The notes beneath the pieces were generated by a model. The model had not been told where the DNA came from. It worked only from the letters and a program-made list of their open reading frames with translations, and ran no database searches. Positions 16,152 through 24,863 of a stretch of DNA of 64,000 bases are shown here, piece after piece (position 1 is the stretch's first letter; each line of letters starts with the position of its first letter). Both the position numbers and the translations under genes were made by a program. Source of the stretch: Devosia subaequoris (GTDB taxonomy: Bacteria > Pseudomonadota > Alphaproteobacteria > Rhizobiales > Devosiaceae); NCBI RefSeq assembly GCF_014197055.1, contig NZ_JACIEW010000008.1:1-64000 (forward strand), given 5' to 3'.

Positions 16152-17302
16152 GAGGTCAGCACCGAGCCGGCGTCTTCATCCCAGGTAACGTAGACCGTCT
16201 CTTCCCAGGTGATGGCATCGGGGTTGCCGCGCACCGAATTGGTCTGGCTGACGCGGAGGCGTTTGCCGCTTTCAAGCGCGATCTGATAGACCGAAATATC
16301 GCCCAGATAGGCGATTTCCTCGACAATGCCGGTGGCCACATTGGCACCGTGGAGCCCTGCGGGTTTTTCGCGGCTCAAGACCATTTTTTCGGGGCGGATG
16401 GCCCACCAAAGGCGCTGTTCGGGCGCGCAATCGACGCCGTGTCCGACATAGATATCGCAGCCCAGCTCGCTTGAGCGGATGCGGACATGGTCGGGCTCAT
16501 CCTCGGTGACTACGCCCTCAACCATATTGGCCGAGCCGATGAAATTGGCGACGAAGCGCGAATTGGGGAATTCATAAATGTCAGTGGGTTCGCCGATCAT
16601 GGCGATTTCACCCTGGTTCATCACCCCGATGCGGGTGGCCAGGGTCATCGCCTCTTCCTGATCGTGGGTGACCACGATGAAGGTGACGCCGAGCTGTTCC
16701 TGAATCTTGACCAGTTCGAACTGGGTCTCCTCGCGCAGCTTTTTGTCGAGCGCGCCGAGCGGTTCATCGAGCAGCAGCAATTTGGGGCGCTTGGCCAAAG
16801 CACGGGCCAGTGCGACGCGCTGGCGCTGGCCGCCTGAAAGCTGATGTGGCTTGCGCTTGCCATAATCCTGCAACTTGACCAGCGCCAGCAGCTCGTTGAC
16901 GCGTTCGTTGATCTCGGCGCGGGGGAGGCCGTCGCGCTTGAGGCCATAGGCAATGTTCTGTGCAACAGACATATGCGGGAACAACGCATAGGACTGGAAC
17001 ATCATATTGACCGGCCGGTGATAGGGCGGCACGTCGGTCATGTCCTGACCATCGATTTCGATGGTGCCGGAGGTCGGGTGCTCGAAGCCGGCCAGCATGC
17101 GCAGCAGGGTGGATTTGCCCGAGCCCGATCCGCCCAAAAGGCAAAACAATTCGGATTTGTAGATGTCGAGTGAGACCTCATGCACCGCGATGATGTCGCC
17201 GAATTTCTTCGAGACATTCTTGATGCGCACGAAAGGCTTGTTGTTGGCCGTGTCGCGCCAGGGACGCGTGTCGATGGCTAGCTGCTGCGGCTTTTTGGCC
17301 AT
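16148..17302 (-). CDS. potG: Polyamine ABC transporter ATP-binding protein (PotG-like)
   Basis: This 384-residue ATPase powers putrescine uptake. Walker A is GGSGSGKST (about residues 55-63), the signature is LSGGQRQRVALARALAKRP, Walker B is LLLLDEPLGALDKKLREE, and the switch His is in VVTHDQEEAMTLATRIGVM. The C-terminal TOBE region (about 285-380) contains RPEKMVLSREKP, consistent with the PotA/PotG group. A 60-base gap containing a perfect hairpin separates it from potF upstream. Confidence 0.94.
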   Translation of the reverse strand: MAKKPQQLAIDTRPWRDTANNKPFVRIKNVSKKFGDIIAVHEVSLDIYKSELFCLLGGSGSGKSTLLRMLAGFEHPTSGTIEIDGQDMTDVPPYHRPVNMMFQSYALFPHMSVAQNIAYGLKRDGLPRAEINERVNELLALVKLQDYGKRKPHQLSGGQRQRVALARALAKRPKLLLLDEPLGALDKKLREETQFELVKIQEQLGVTFIVVTHDQEEAMTLATRIGVMNQGEIAMIGEPTDIYEFPNSRFVANFIGSANMVEGVVTEDEPDHVRIRSSELGCDIYVGHGVDCAPEQRLWWAIRPEKMVLSREKPAGLHGANVATGIVEEIAYLGDISVYQIALESGKRLRVSQTNSVRGNPDAITWEETVYVTWDEDAGSVLTS

Positions 17303-17325
17303 TGGGGCTCTCTATCCGATGGGTC

Positions 17326-17350
17326 GAAGGGCGGCGCGGGGCCGCCCTTC
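17326..17350 (-). promoter_or_regulatory. Intercistronic hairpin between potF and potG
   Basis: GAAGGGCGGC and GCCGCCCTTC form a perfect 10-base stem around a 5-base loop in the 60-base gap between the binding-protein gene and the ATPase gene. No run of T follows on the minus strand. Such hairpins commonly protect the upstream binding-protein message from 3' decay and so raise its level above the transporter subunits; that role is an inference here. Confidence 0.65.
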
Positions 17351-17362
17351 ACAGATGCGTTG

Positions 17363-18454
17363 TTACTGGCCAGTCTTGATGCGGGTCCAGGTGCGGGTCA
17401 GCACTTCCTCATAATCGGGAGAGTGCGCCTGCATCACGAAAGCCTTTTCGATGGTTTCGGCGGGCGGATAGATGCCGGGGTTCGACTTGACCTCTTCGTC
17501 CACGAATTCCAGCGCCGGCAGGTTGGGATTGGCGTAGAAGACATAGTTGGTGATGGCCGCCACAACCTCGGGCTCGAGGATGTAGTTGATGAAGGCATGG
17601 GCGTTGTCCGGATGCGGGGCATCGGCGGGAATGGCCAGGAAGTCAAACAGGGTGGCCGCGCCTTCCTTGGGGATCACATAGGTCACCTCAACGCCCTGGT
17701 CGGCTGCTGCTGCGGCATCGGCGGCGATGAAGATGTCACCCGAATAGCCCAGGGCGAGACAGATTTCGCCATTGCCCAGATCATCGATATATTGGGAAGA
17801 GTGGAAGTAGCGGATCGAGGGCTTGATGGAATTCATCAGCGCTTCGGCCGCTGCCAGGTCTTCCTCGCTCTCCGAATTGGGGTCGAGACCGAGATAGTGC
17901 AGGGCAATGCCCATCACCTCGGAGGGGCTGTCGAGTACGGCGACGCCGCAGCCGGCGAGCTTTTCGACCACCTCGGGCTTGAACAGCAGGTCCCAGCTTT
18001 CCAGATCTGCATCAGGGCCGAGCGCTTCGGTTACCTTGGCCGTGTTGTAGCCCAGACCAATGGTGTTGATCATATAGGGCACGGCATGGGCATTGTCCGG
18101 GTCCTGCTTGGCGGCGGTAGCCATCACGGCCGGGTCGAGATTGTCCAGATTGGTCAGCTTGGACTTGTCGAGTTCGAGGATCAGGCCAGCCTGGATCTGG
18201 CGCTCGAGGAAGTTGCCCGAGGGCACGACAATGTCATAGCCCGAATTGCCGGCCAGCAGCTTGGCGTCGACGATCTCATTGTTGTCATAGACGTCGTAAT
18301 TGACCTTGATGCCGGTCTCCGCCTCGAAATTGGCGATGGTGTCCTCGGCAATATAGTCGGACCAGTTATAGACGTTGAGCACCGGCTCCTCCTGCGCAAT
18401 GGCAGGGCTCGCAGCCAGTACAGCGCCAAGGGCGATGGCAAGCGATTTTTTCAT
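17363..18454 (-). CDS. potF: Periplasmic putrescine-binding protein (PotF-like)
   Basis: This 363-residue extracytoplasmic solute-binding protein starts with a signal peptide, MKKSLAIALGAVLAASPAIA, cleaved before QEEPVLNVYNWSDYIAEDTI. Further PotD/PotF strings are NFEAETGIKVNYDVYDNNE, YDIVVPSGNFLERQIQAG, YMINTIGLGYN and LGYSGDIFIAADAAAAADQG. Conserved acidic and aromatic residues around YNWSDY, SGNF and GYSGD bind the polyamine in this family. The ATG follows AGGAGACTAAATCTG. It is the first and probably most expressed gene of the operon. Confidence 0.92.
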   Translation of the reverse strand: MKKSLAIALGAVLAASPAIAQEEPVLNVYNWSDYIAEDTIANFEAETGIKVNYDVYDNNEIVDAKLLAGNSGYDIVVPSGNFLERQIQAGLILELDKSKLTNLDNLDPAVMATAAKQDPDNAHAVPYMINTIGLGYNTAKVTEALGPDADLESWDLLFKPEVVEKLAGCGVAVLDSPSEVMGIALHYLGLDPNSESEEDLAAAEALMNSIKPSIRYFHSSQYIDDLGNGEICLALGYSGDIFIAADAAAAADQGVEVTYVIPKEGAATLFDFLAIPADAPHPDNAHAFINYILEPEVVAAITNYVFYANPNLPALEFVDEEVKSNPGIYPPAETIEKAFVMQAHSPDYEEVLTRTWTRIKTGQ

Positions 18455-18897
18455 CAGATTTAGTCTCCTGTGGGGACCGTGGTGGAGGCGATTGGCGTGT
18501 TCAGGGACAGCCGGTTCAAGACGCTATGCGCCGGTTCGCGGTTAGAGCCGCGGCTCAACCCCGGGGCCTCATTATGCAGACCCCGGAAATAGGATGAAAC
18601 TGAACTGGAGATGCGCTTGTGGGCGGCGCCGTAAGGCGCCCCAAAGTCTTGCGGCGATCGACCCCGAAACGGGTGCATATCGAGGCGCCAATATTGCGCC
18701 ATCAATTGTGGATCTAGCCAGCGAAGTGCCCTTTCCATCTGAAAGACACCGGCAAATTATCGACAAACCAAAGGGCCGACAAGGCGGTGCCGACGCTGTT
18801 TTTTTGTCGGACTTGACCGTCTGGATGCGGGGGCGCACAAGCACGGTAAACAGCCAGCCGGATGGCGGGCACCGAGACGATCTGGAGTTCGATACCA
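18455..18897. other. Divergent intergenic region between potF and psuG
   Basis: These 443 bases separate the pot operon from the psuG-psuK operon and must hold both promoters. I see two small inverted repeats: GGCGCC-GTAA-GGCGCC near 18624, and CCGACA paired with TGTCGG around 18777-18815 with a T7 run between them. Neither is a convincing terminator or riboswitch. A TTGACC hexamer at about 18815 is a possible -35 element for psuG. No gene is evident. Confidence 0.4.
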
Positions 18898-19833
18898 ATG
18901 AGTGCAAAGGCCTATCTGTCCGTTTCAGGCGATGTGAAAGCGGCGCTGGCCGCCGGCAAGCCGGTGGTGGCGCTCGAATCGACGATCATCACCCACGGCA
19001 TGCCCTATCCGCAGAATCTGAGCATGGCGCAGGAGGTCGAGGCTGTGGTGCGCGAGCATGGCGCGGTGCCCGCGACCATTGCCATCATGGACGGTAGGCT
19101 CTGCGTCGGGGTGTCGGGCGAGGACTTGCAGCGCCTGGCCGAAGAAGGCCACAAGGCCGCCAAGGCCAGCCGCCGCGACATGGCGGCGCTCTTGGCCAAT
19201 GGGGTCATGGCCGGCACCACCGTTGCGACCACCATGCAGATTGCGGCGCTGGCGGGCATCCGCATCTTTGCGACGGGCGGCATTGGCGGGGTGCATCGCG
19301 GTGCCGAAGACAGTTTCGATATTTCGGCCGATCTTGAAGAGCTTGGCCGCACGCCCGTTGCGGTGGTCTGCGCCGGGGCCAAGTCGATCCTGGATATCGC
19401 CAAGACGCTCGAAGTGCTCGAAACCAATGGCGTGCCGGTCCTGGGTTACGGCACCGACGATTTCCCGGCCTTCTGGGCGCGTACCAGCGGGCACACGGTC
19501 GACAAGCGTCTCGATAGTCCCGCCGAGGTCGCAAAATTGCTGGCCATCCAATCCGATCTCAACATGGGCGGTGTCCTGATTGCCAATCCCATTCCGGAGG
19601 CGGACGCGTGGGAGGCCAGTGCCATTGAGGGCTTCATTGCCCAGGCGCTGGCCGATGCCGAGGCGCAGGGGATCAAGGGCAAGGCGACCACGCCCTTCCT
19701 GTTGCAGCGCATCTTCGAATTGACCGGCGGCAAGTCGCTGGAAAGCAATATCGCGCTGGTCAAGAACAACGCCAAGGTCGCTGCCCAGATTGCTGTGGCG
19801 CTATCGAGCCAGATCGCTGCGCGCCAGGCATGA
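18898..19833 (+). CDS. psuG: Pseudouridine-5'-phosphate glycosidase
   Basis: PsuG cleaves pseudouridine 5'-phosphate into uracil and ribose 5-phosphate. The 311-residue protein carries the family strings VVALESTIITHGMPYPQN, AIMDGRLCVGVSGEDLQRLA, KASRRDMAALLANGVMAGTT, IRIFATGGIGGVHRGAEDSF, DISADLEEL, VVCAGAKSILDIAKTLE and LLIANPIPE-like sequence. The catalytic lysine is in the KASRRD segment and the metal-binding Asp in SFDISADL. The ATG at 18898 follows a GGAG; an upstream frame extension is not conserved in the family. It overlaps psuK by ATGA. Confidence 0.94.
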   Translation: MSAKAYLSVSGDVKAALAAGKPVVALESTIITHGMPYPQNLSMAQEVEAVVREHGAVPATIAIMDGRLCVGVSGEDLQRLAEEGHKAAKASRRDMAALLANGVMAGTTVATTMQIAALAGIRIFATGGIGGVHRGAEDSFDISADLEELGRTPVAVVCAGAKSILDIAKTLEVLETNGVPVLGYGTDDFPAFWARTSGHTVDKRLDSPAEVAKLLAIQSDLNMGGVLIANPIPEADAWEASAIEGFIAQALADAEAQGIKGKATTPFLLQRIFELTGGKSLESNIALVKNNAKVAAQIAVALSSQIAARQA

Positions 19834-20714
19834 GTGCGCGGGTACTGGTCATCGGCGATGTGATGACCGACATCATCGTGCGGCCCGAGGGCCCCATAGT
19901 GCCCGGTTCGGACCGGCGGGCGGAAATTCGCAACCGGCCGGGCGGATCAGGGGCCAATCAGGCTGTCTGGCTGGGTGCTGCCGGGGCCGATGTGCTGTTT
20001 GCCGCCAGGGTTGGGGCCGCCGACCGACCCATGTACGAAAACTATTTTCGCGGCCAGGGCGTGGTGCCGGCGCTGGCCGGGGACCGGGACCTGCCCTCGG
20101 GCGTTCTGGTGACTATCCTCGATCCATCGGGGGAGCGCAGCTTTCTCACCGACCGGGGCGCCAATCTCAATCTCGGCCCCGATGATCTGCCCGAAAGCCT
20201 GCTCGAAGGCGTGCAACTGGTGTTGGTCTCGGGCTACAGCTTTTTCGCGCCCGGGCCGCGCATGGCCGTACAGCGTCTGTTGCAGGCTGCCCGCAAAGAA
20301 AAGGTCGCCATCGCCATTGACCCGGCGTCCACCGGATTCCTTGAAGAGGTCGGGCCGGCCGTGTTCTTGGGCTGGGTCGGCGCGGGGGAGTGGCTGTTTG
20401 CCAATGAGAGCGAAGCCGAACTGCTGACCGGGGAGGCCGATTTCGACGCACAGTTGCGTGTGCTCGGCCAGCAATTCAGCCATGTGGTGATCAAGCGCGG
20501 GCGTTTCGGCGCGGCACTCGGGAATCGGGATGGGGTGCGGCTGAACCAGCCGGCGCCCATCGTCGAGGTGCTCGATACAACTGGCGCCGGCGATGCCTTT
20601 GCGGCCGGGTTTGTCGCGGCCTTGCTGCGCGGTGAGTCCCACCAAACCTGCCTTGCGGCGGGCATTGCGGGCGGGGCAAAGGCGGTTCAGGCTGTGGGTG
20701 GACAGCCAATCTGA
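19830..20714 (+). CDS. psuK: PfkB-family sugar kinase, probable pseudouridine kinase
   Basis: This 294-residue ribokinase-fold kinase begins SARVLVIGDVMTDIIVRPEG and contains RPGGSGANQAVWLGAAGADV and the catalytic anion-hole motif DTTGAGDAFAAGFVAALL, with Asp as base. The tight overlap with psuG suggests it phosphorylates pseudouridine at O5' to supply PsuG, as in E. coli PsuK. From sequence alone ribokinase-like alternatives cannot be excluded. The order psuG-psuK is the reverse of E. coli. No dedicated nucleoside transporter gene adjoins. Confidence 0.85.
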   Translation: MSARVLVIGDVMTDIIVRPEGPIVPGSDRRAEIRNRPGGSGANQAVWLGAAGADVLFAARVGAADRPMYENYFRGQGVVPALAGDRDLPSGVLVTILDPSGERSFLTDRGANLNLGPDDLPESLLEGVQLVLVSGYSFFAPGPRMAVQRLLQAARKEKVAIAIDPASTGFLEEVGPAVFLGWVGAGEWLFANESEAELLTGEADFDAQLRVLGQQFSHVVIKRGRFGAALGNRDGVRLNQPAPIVEVLDTTGAGDAFAAGFVAALLRGESHQTCLAAGIAGGAKAVQAVGGQPI

Positions 20715-20759
20715 AGACCCTCCACCGGACGACTGTGCGGCTGACTCGCCTGATCGACG

Positions 20760-21569
20760 TCAGTGGTCCTCCTGAGCGTCCGCCACGCCGAGATGCCAAT
20801 AGCCGGCTGCCTTGACCCATTCAGGGTTAAAACCGCGGCTGTCGAGCAGATGCGTCTTGACCGCGCGCGCCATATTCACTTCGCCTGCGATATAGGCATA
20901 GGCCTTGCCGGGCGGGAAGCTGGCAGCGGCGATGGCATCGCGCACCAGGCTCGTGGTACCGGCAGCGGCGCCGTTGCGGTGCACATAGACCAGTGTGAGT
21001 TCGGCTTCGGTGTCGAATTGCTGTTCTTCGGCCTTGCTCTCAACCTCGATCACGGCCAGCACCGGTGTGCCCGGCGGCAACTCTTCGATACGGCGGCCGA
21101 TGGCGGGTAGGGCGGTTTCGTCGCCAGCCAGCAAATACCAGTCAAAGGCCAGAGGTACGATCTGACTGCCGCGCGGACCGCCGATTACCAACGTGTCACC
21201 AATCTGCGCCGAGGCAGCCCAACCCGAGGCCGGGCCATCGCCATGCAGCACGAAATCGAGATCGATCCAGCCCTTCTCAACGCTCCAGTAGCGCGGGGTA
21301 TAGTCGCGCATTTCCCGCTTGGTGCCGGGCGGAAACTGCGCGCCATTGGGGCCCACTGGCGGCAACTGCTCCGGGGTGCCCTCGGAAAAGAAGAAAGCCT
21401 TGATATGGTCGGCATAGCCGGGCGAGACAAAACCGGTCATGTCGCCTTCCAGACGGATACGGCGCATCAGAGGCGTGACCTCGGCAATCGCGGAAACCGT
21501 CAGCAGCCGGAGTCTGGTATCGTGGCGGACGCGCTGGATAGCGCGGGCGTTGGCAGCGGTCTCGGGCAT
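20760..21569 (-). CDS. Siderophore-interacting protein (FAD-dependent ferric-chelate reductase)
   Basis: This 269-residue flavoprotein of the ViuB/YqjH family reduces ferric siderophores with NAD(P)H in the cytoplasm. The FAD-binding motif is REMRDYTPRYW, followed by DFVLHGDGPASGWAASAQIG and the NAD-binding part WYLLAGDETALPAIGRRIEE. The end contains YIAGEVNMARAVKTHLLDSRG and KAAGYWHLG, both typical. The ATG at 21567-21569 gives the family length. It is divergent from a quinone-oxidoreductase-like gene, with a dyad operator candidate between them. Confidence 0.9.
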   Translation of the reverse strand: MPETAANARAIQRVRHDTRLRLLTVSAIAEVTPLMRRIRLEGDMTGFVSPGYADHIKAFFFSEGTPEQLPPVGPNGAQFPPGTKREMRDYTPRYWSVEKGWIDLDFVLHGDGPASGWAASAQIGDTLVIGGPRGSQIVPLAFDWYLLAGDETALPAIGRRIEELPPGTPVLAVIEVESKAEEQQFDTEAELTLVYVHRNGAAAGTTSLVRDAIAAASFPPGKAYAYIAGEVNMARAVKTHLLDSRGFNPEWVKAAGYWHLGVADAQEDH

Positions 21570-21624
21570 TACTTATCCTGACATTTCTGATCAGGAATTA
21601 GCGAAAAGATTTTGCCAAGGCAAG

Positions 21625-21642
21625 CTTGACGTAAACGTTAAG
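21625..21642 (+). promoter_or_regulatory. Dyad-symmetric operator candidate (MerR-like) within a promoter
   Basis: CTTGACGTAAACGTTAAG is a near-perfect palindrome (14 of 18 positions symmetric). It resembles operators bound by MerR-type regulators such as those of the LiuR group. Its left arm provides TTGACG, a good -35 element, and TATGTG follows after 16 bases as a possible -10, pointing at the oxidoreductase gene at 21680. No MerR gene is nearby, so the regulator would act in trans. Confidence 0.45.
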
Positions 21643-21679
21643 CCACCTATGTGGTTGGCACATTGCAATGGAGATGAAA

Positions 21680-22648
21680 ATGAAGCGCGCCGTATACACC
21701 CAATTCGGCCAACCCGACGCTGTTCTCTCCATGCAGGAGAGCGTGCGCCCGGAACCAGGGCCAGGCGAGATCCTGGTGCGCATGGTGCTCTCGCCCGTGC
21801 ACAATCACGACTTGATGACCATTGCCGGCCAATATGGCTACAAGCCAGCGCTTCCGGCCGTGCCAGGAACAGAGGCCGTCGGCGTGGTCGAGATGCTGGG
21901 CGAGGGAGTTGCGAACCTGCAAGTCGGTCAGCGCGTCGCCGGTAGCGCACAGAACAGTTGGGCCGAATATTATCTGGCCGATGCACGCCGGCTGGTTCCG
22001 GTCCCCGAGAGCGTCGACGACGCCACCGCCTGTCAGCTCGTTTCCATGCCGCTCAGCGCCAAGATGCTGCTCGATACGCTGGGCGTCGAGGCAGGGCAAT
22101 GGATTGCGCTCAACGCCGCCAATGGGGCGGTGGGCAAGCTCGTTGCGCAATACGGCGCCGCTCTAGGCATCAATGTGCTCGGGCTGGTGCGTCGGCCGGA
22201 GGCCGTCGAGGAGATGGCAGCGCTCGGGTTCGACACCGTGGTGGCGACAGAAGGCGAGGCCTGGCAGGAAAAGGTGCGTGCCATTACTGGCGGCGCGCCG
22301 ATCGTGCGGGGCATCGAATCTCTGGGCGGCAAGGGGGCGGCGCAGCTGCTGAGTATCCTGTCCGATGGCGCCGAACTGATTAGTTTTGGTGCCATGACGG
22401 CCCGGCCGCTGGAAATTTCTGCTGCCGATCTCTTGTTTCGCGGCATCACGGTCAAAGGCTTCTGGGGCGCAAATCCTCCGGTCAAGCCGGAGCGGATCGG
22501 TCAGTTGCTCGGCGAACTGGTTGCCGATGCTGCGAGCGGAAAGCTCAAAATGGCGATTGAGGCCAGCTATCCGATCGATGCCATCGCGCAAGCCGTTGCA
22601 GCCAGCGGTGTGCCAGGCCGTAAGGGAAAGATCGCCATTCACGGCTAG
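21680..22648 (+). CDS. Zinc-type alcohol dehydrogenase-like / quinone oxidoreductase family protein
   Basis: This roughly 322-residue MDR-superfamily oxidoreductase has an N-terminal GroES-like fold (YTQFGQPDAVLSMQESV, PVHNHDLMTIAGQYGYKP, VPGTEAVGVVEMLGEGVANL) and a nucleotide-binding domain with NAANGAVGKLVAQYGAALG, LVRRPE and GFWGANPP. The catalytic zinc-binding cysteine of true alcohol dehydrogenases is absent, so it looks like an NADPH-dependent enoyl or quinone reductase. ATG codons occur at 21668, 21674 and 21680; GGAGATGAAA lies ahead of the last, which I prefer. Divergent from the siderophore reductase gene. Confidence 0.85.
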   Translation: MKRAVYTQFGQPDAVLSMQESVRPEPGPGEILVRMVLSPVHNHDLMTIAGQYGYKPALPAVPGTEAVGVVEMLGEGVANLQVGQRVAGSAQNSWAEYYLADARRLVPVPESVDDATACQLVSMPLSAKMLLDTLGVEAGQWIALNAANGAVGKLVAQYGAALGINVLGLVRRPEAVEEMAALGFDTVVATEGEAWQEKVRAITGGAPIVRGIESLGGKGAAQLLSILSDGAELISFGAMTARPLEISAADLLFRGITVKGFWGANPPVKPERIGQLLGELVADAASGKLKMAIEASYPIDAIAQAVAASGVPGRKGKIAIHG

Positions 22649-22745
22649 GTTTTACCAGCAGGCGGTGCGCTGGCGTCTCCAAGGGCTGACAGCACGGACG
22701 GGGTTTGCCTATATGGGCGGACCCCTTTTCCTGCGCAGTTGACCA

Positions 22746-23270
22746 ATGCACCCCCTGATTGCCCGATTCATGGCCCGGCACGAACCCCGCAAGGACTGGC
22801 GGGTACACGCCAAATCGACAACCGCCACGGCGGCGGCGGTTACCTTGATCGGCTATCTTTCAGCGGTGACAGGCCTGCCCCTGCTGCTGGCGCCCCTTGG
22901 GCCCACGGCGCTGGTGATTTTCGGGCAACCTGAATCGCCCAATGCGCAGCCGATCAATATCTTTGCCGGTTATTTCATCGGCACGGTGGCGGCGGTGCTG
23001 GCCATGTCAGTGGTGCCCGAACCGTTCTGGCTGGCCACGCTTTGCGTCGGGCTGGTGATGCTGGTCATGCTGGCGCTGCGCGTTACTCATCCCCCGGCCG
23101 CCGCAATTCCCCTGCTGACGCTGACCGGCCGGGTGGACGCGGTGACCCTGTTCGTCGTGCTGTTCCTGGCCTGCCTGCTGCTGGTGGCGATGGGCGCCAT
23201 ATTGCATCGCCTGCCGCCGCAAAGGCGGCGCTATCCGCTGCCGCTGGCCGAGGAAGTTGAGAAGAGCTGA
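22746..23270 (+). CDS. HPP-family membrane protein
   Basis: This 174-residue protein has four or five membrane segments after a basic N-terminal region (MARHEPRKDWR). The family name motif occurs as RVTHPPAAAIPLLTLTG, and PLLLAPLGPTALVIFGQPES matches the first conserved loop. HPP proteins in cyanobacteria and plastids have been linked to nitrite transport; in this setting the substrate is unknown. The C-terminus is short and charged (LPPQRRRYPLPLAEEVEKS). No clear operon partner. Confidence 0.88.
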   Translation: MHPLIARFMARHEPRKDWRVHAKSTTATAAAVTLIGYLSAVTGLPLLLAPLGPTALVIFGQPESPNAQPINIFAGYFIGTVAAVLAMSVVPEPFWLATLCVGLVMLVMLALRVTHPPAAAIPLLTLTGRVDAVTLFVVLFLACLLLVAMGAILHRLPPQRRRYPLPLAEEVEKS

Positions 23271-23288
23271 CAGCCTAGAGCCTGATGA

Positions 23289-23405
23289 CGGCGCTCTGTG
23301 CTTGGCGTGCTGGGCTTCGAGCGGCTAGCCAAGCCGCCGGAGAAGCCTCTCGCCTATGTACGCGATCCCGATGGCAACAAGCTGCAGGCGGTATGTTACG
23401 GGTAA
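23289..23405 (+). pseudogene. C-terminal remnant of a VOC/glyoxalase-family gene
   Basis: In the frame ending with TAA at 23403-23405 the translation reads GVLGFERLAKPPEKPLAYV followed by RDPDGNKLQAVCYG, the typical C-terminal strand and metal-site segment of a glyoxalase-type VOC protein. An in-frame TGA at 23286 and the lack of any start codon, ribosome-binding site or N-terminal module show that about two thirds of the gene is missing. It lies between the HPP gene and the convergent oxidoreductase gene, ending two bases from the latter's stop. Confidence 0.75.
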
Positions 23406-23406
23406 G

Positions 23407-24726
23407 CTAGGCGCTCAGCCCGAGCATGCGGTCCTGTTCCTGCCGCAGCGCAAACAGCCGCGTGGAGCTGTCCGGCTGGGCATTGGCGCTGGTGATGAGC
23501 GCGCCCTTTTTGACCGCTGCCGTTACCTTGCCGCCTTCGAGCAGGCCCACCGGCCAGGCGCCGGCTGCACGGGCGTCGGTGACGGTCATGGCAAAGGAGC
23601 GGTAGCAGGTCTCGCCGATGGCATCGAGCGTCTCGCCGGGTTGCAGATCGCGCTTGGCGACGGCGCAGACTTCGGCGACCGGGCGGGGCAGGGGCACCAT
23701 GTCCGGCTTGCCGGTGAGCATGATACGGGCGCAGGTCAGCGGCACTTCAAGGCTGGTCAGGTGGTAGGGGCGGAAGAAGCCGTAATAGGGGCCGTGCCCG
23801 ATATGGAGGTCATCCATGCGCTCGATAATGCGCGGATGGGTGGCCTTGACGATGACGAAGACCCCCGGCGCCACGCCCTTGCCGATGGTGAAATCGACCA
23901 CACCTGAGGAATTGAGAATGCCGCCATCTTCCTTGGGGATGAGGACTTTGGCCATGTCGTCGCGATTGGTGGACGGGCCGTGCATTCCCGGTACGTCAGG
24001 CAACAGCCCGGTGGCATTGGCGATGGCGGTCATTTCGACGGCGGTCTTGGACCCGTCGACGAATTCAACCAGCATGCGCGGGTTCATGTTGCGGCGGTCC
24101 GCTTCTTCCCGATAATCGTCGGGCACAGCGTCGTGCTTGAGCGGGTTGTTCTTGCCCTTGCCGGCGGCGACAATGTCTAGGCCCAGGGCGGAAGCAAATT
24201 CGATCAATTCCATGCAGGAGCTCGGCTCGTCCCCGGCGCCGACGGAATAGACCACCCCAAGCTTGTCGGCCTGGGCCTTGAGATAAGGCCCGATGGTCAC
24301 GTCGGCCTCGACATTCATCATCACCAGATGCTTGCCATGTTCCATGGCCATCAGATCATAGTCGGCGGCGACGCCCGGCTTGCCGGTGGCGTCGATCACC
24401 ACGTCGATATTGGGGGTGGTGACCAGAGTTTCGGCCGTGGTGACGGCGATCTTGCCTGCCTCGATGGCAGCGGTCGCGGCGCTGGGCGTGTCGACCACCT
24501 TACCCATGGAATCCTCGCCATAGGCGATGGTCATGGCATCCAGCGCGGTATGGGGCCGACGGGTGGCGATGGCCGCCATTTCGATGCCGGTCATTAGGCT
24601 CATCTGAGTCACCAGATCGGTGCCCATCTCGCCCGAGCCAATCACGCCGACACGGATGGTCTTGCCCGCTTCGGCGCGCTGGGCGAGGTCACGGGCAAGG
24701 CCGGTCAGGGCGATCTTTGAAGGCAT
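23407..24726 (-). CDS. NAD(P)-dependent oxidoreductase with C-terminal SAF-type domain (homoserine-dehydrogenase-like)
   Basis: This 439-residue protein begins with a Rossmann fold (IRVGVIGSGEMGTDLVTQMS) and has AAIATRRPHTALDAM, DVVIDATGKPGVAADYDLMA and GDEPSSCMELIEFASALGL. Its C-terminal third (PVAEVCAVAKRDLQPGETLD, then GLLEGGKVTAAVKKG) looks like a SAF domain. Related proteins are annotated as homoserine-dehydrogenase-like and act in the breakdown of branched sugar acids or polyols in rhizobia, but the substrate here is unknown. The ATG at 24724-24726 was chosen because the domain starts soon after; its ribosome-binding site is weak. It is transcribed divergently from the che operon. Confidence 0.8.
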   Translation of the reverse strand: MPSKIALTGLARDLAQRAEAGKTIRVGVIGSGEMGTDLVTQMSLMTGIEMAAIATRRPHTALDAMTIAYGEDSMGKVVDTPSAATAAIEAGKIAVTTAETLVTTPNIDVVIDATGKPGVAADYDLMAMEHGKHLVMMNVEADVTIGPYLKAQADKLGVVYSVGAGDEPSSCMELIEFASALGLDIVAAGKGKNNPLKHDAVPDDYREEADRRNMNPRMLVEFVDGSKTAVEMTAIANATGLLPDVPGMHGPSTNRDDMAKVLIPKEDGGILNSSGVVDFTIGKGVAPGVFVIVKATHPRIIERMDDLHIGHGPYYGFFRPYHLTSLEVPLTCARIMLTGKPDMVPLPRPVAEVCAVAKRDLQPGETLDAIGETCYRSFAMTVTDARAAGAWPVGLLEGGKVTAAVKKGALITSANAQPDSSTRLFALRQEQDRMLGLSA

Positions 24727-24863
24727 GGGTCGGTCCAGTTCTGGTATCGCGCCTGCGATAACCCTGTGCGGGGGCGGGGGCAAGGATTGTGTTGAAGTAA
24801 GAGGTGCGGCCAAGCCCTGTGAACTGCCCTGCGAGCTGCCATTCGAGCATAGCTCTTCGGGCC

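Noticed and set aside
15171..18463. Long plus-strand open frames antisense to the pot genes (for example 15171-16193 and 17360-18463)
   Set aside because: Composition is His/Gln/Arg/Gly-rich as expected from reverse-complement reading of GC-rich genes. The minus-strand transporter motifs are intact.
18777..18817. CCGACA...TGTCGG with a T7 run as a terminator
   Set aside because: The T-run lies inside the loop, not after the stem, so it does not have terminator geometry for either strand.
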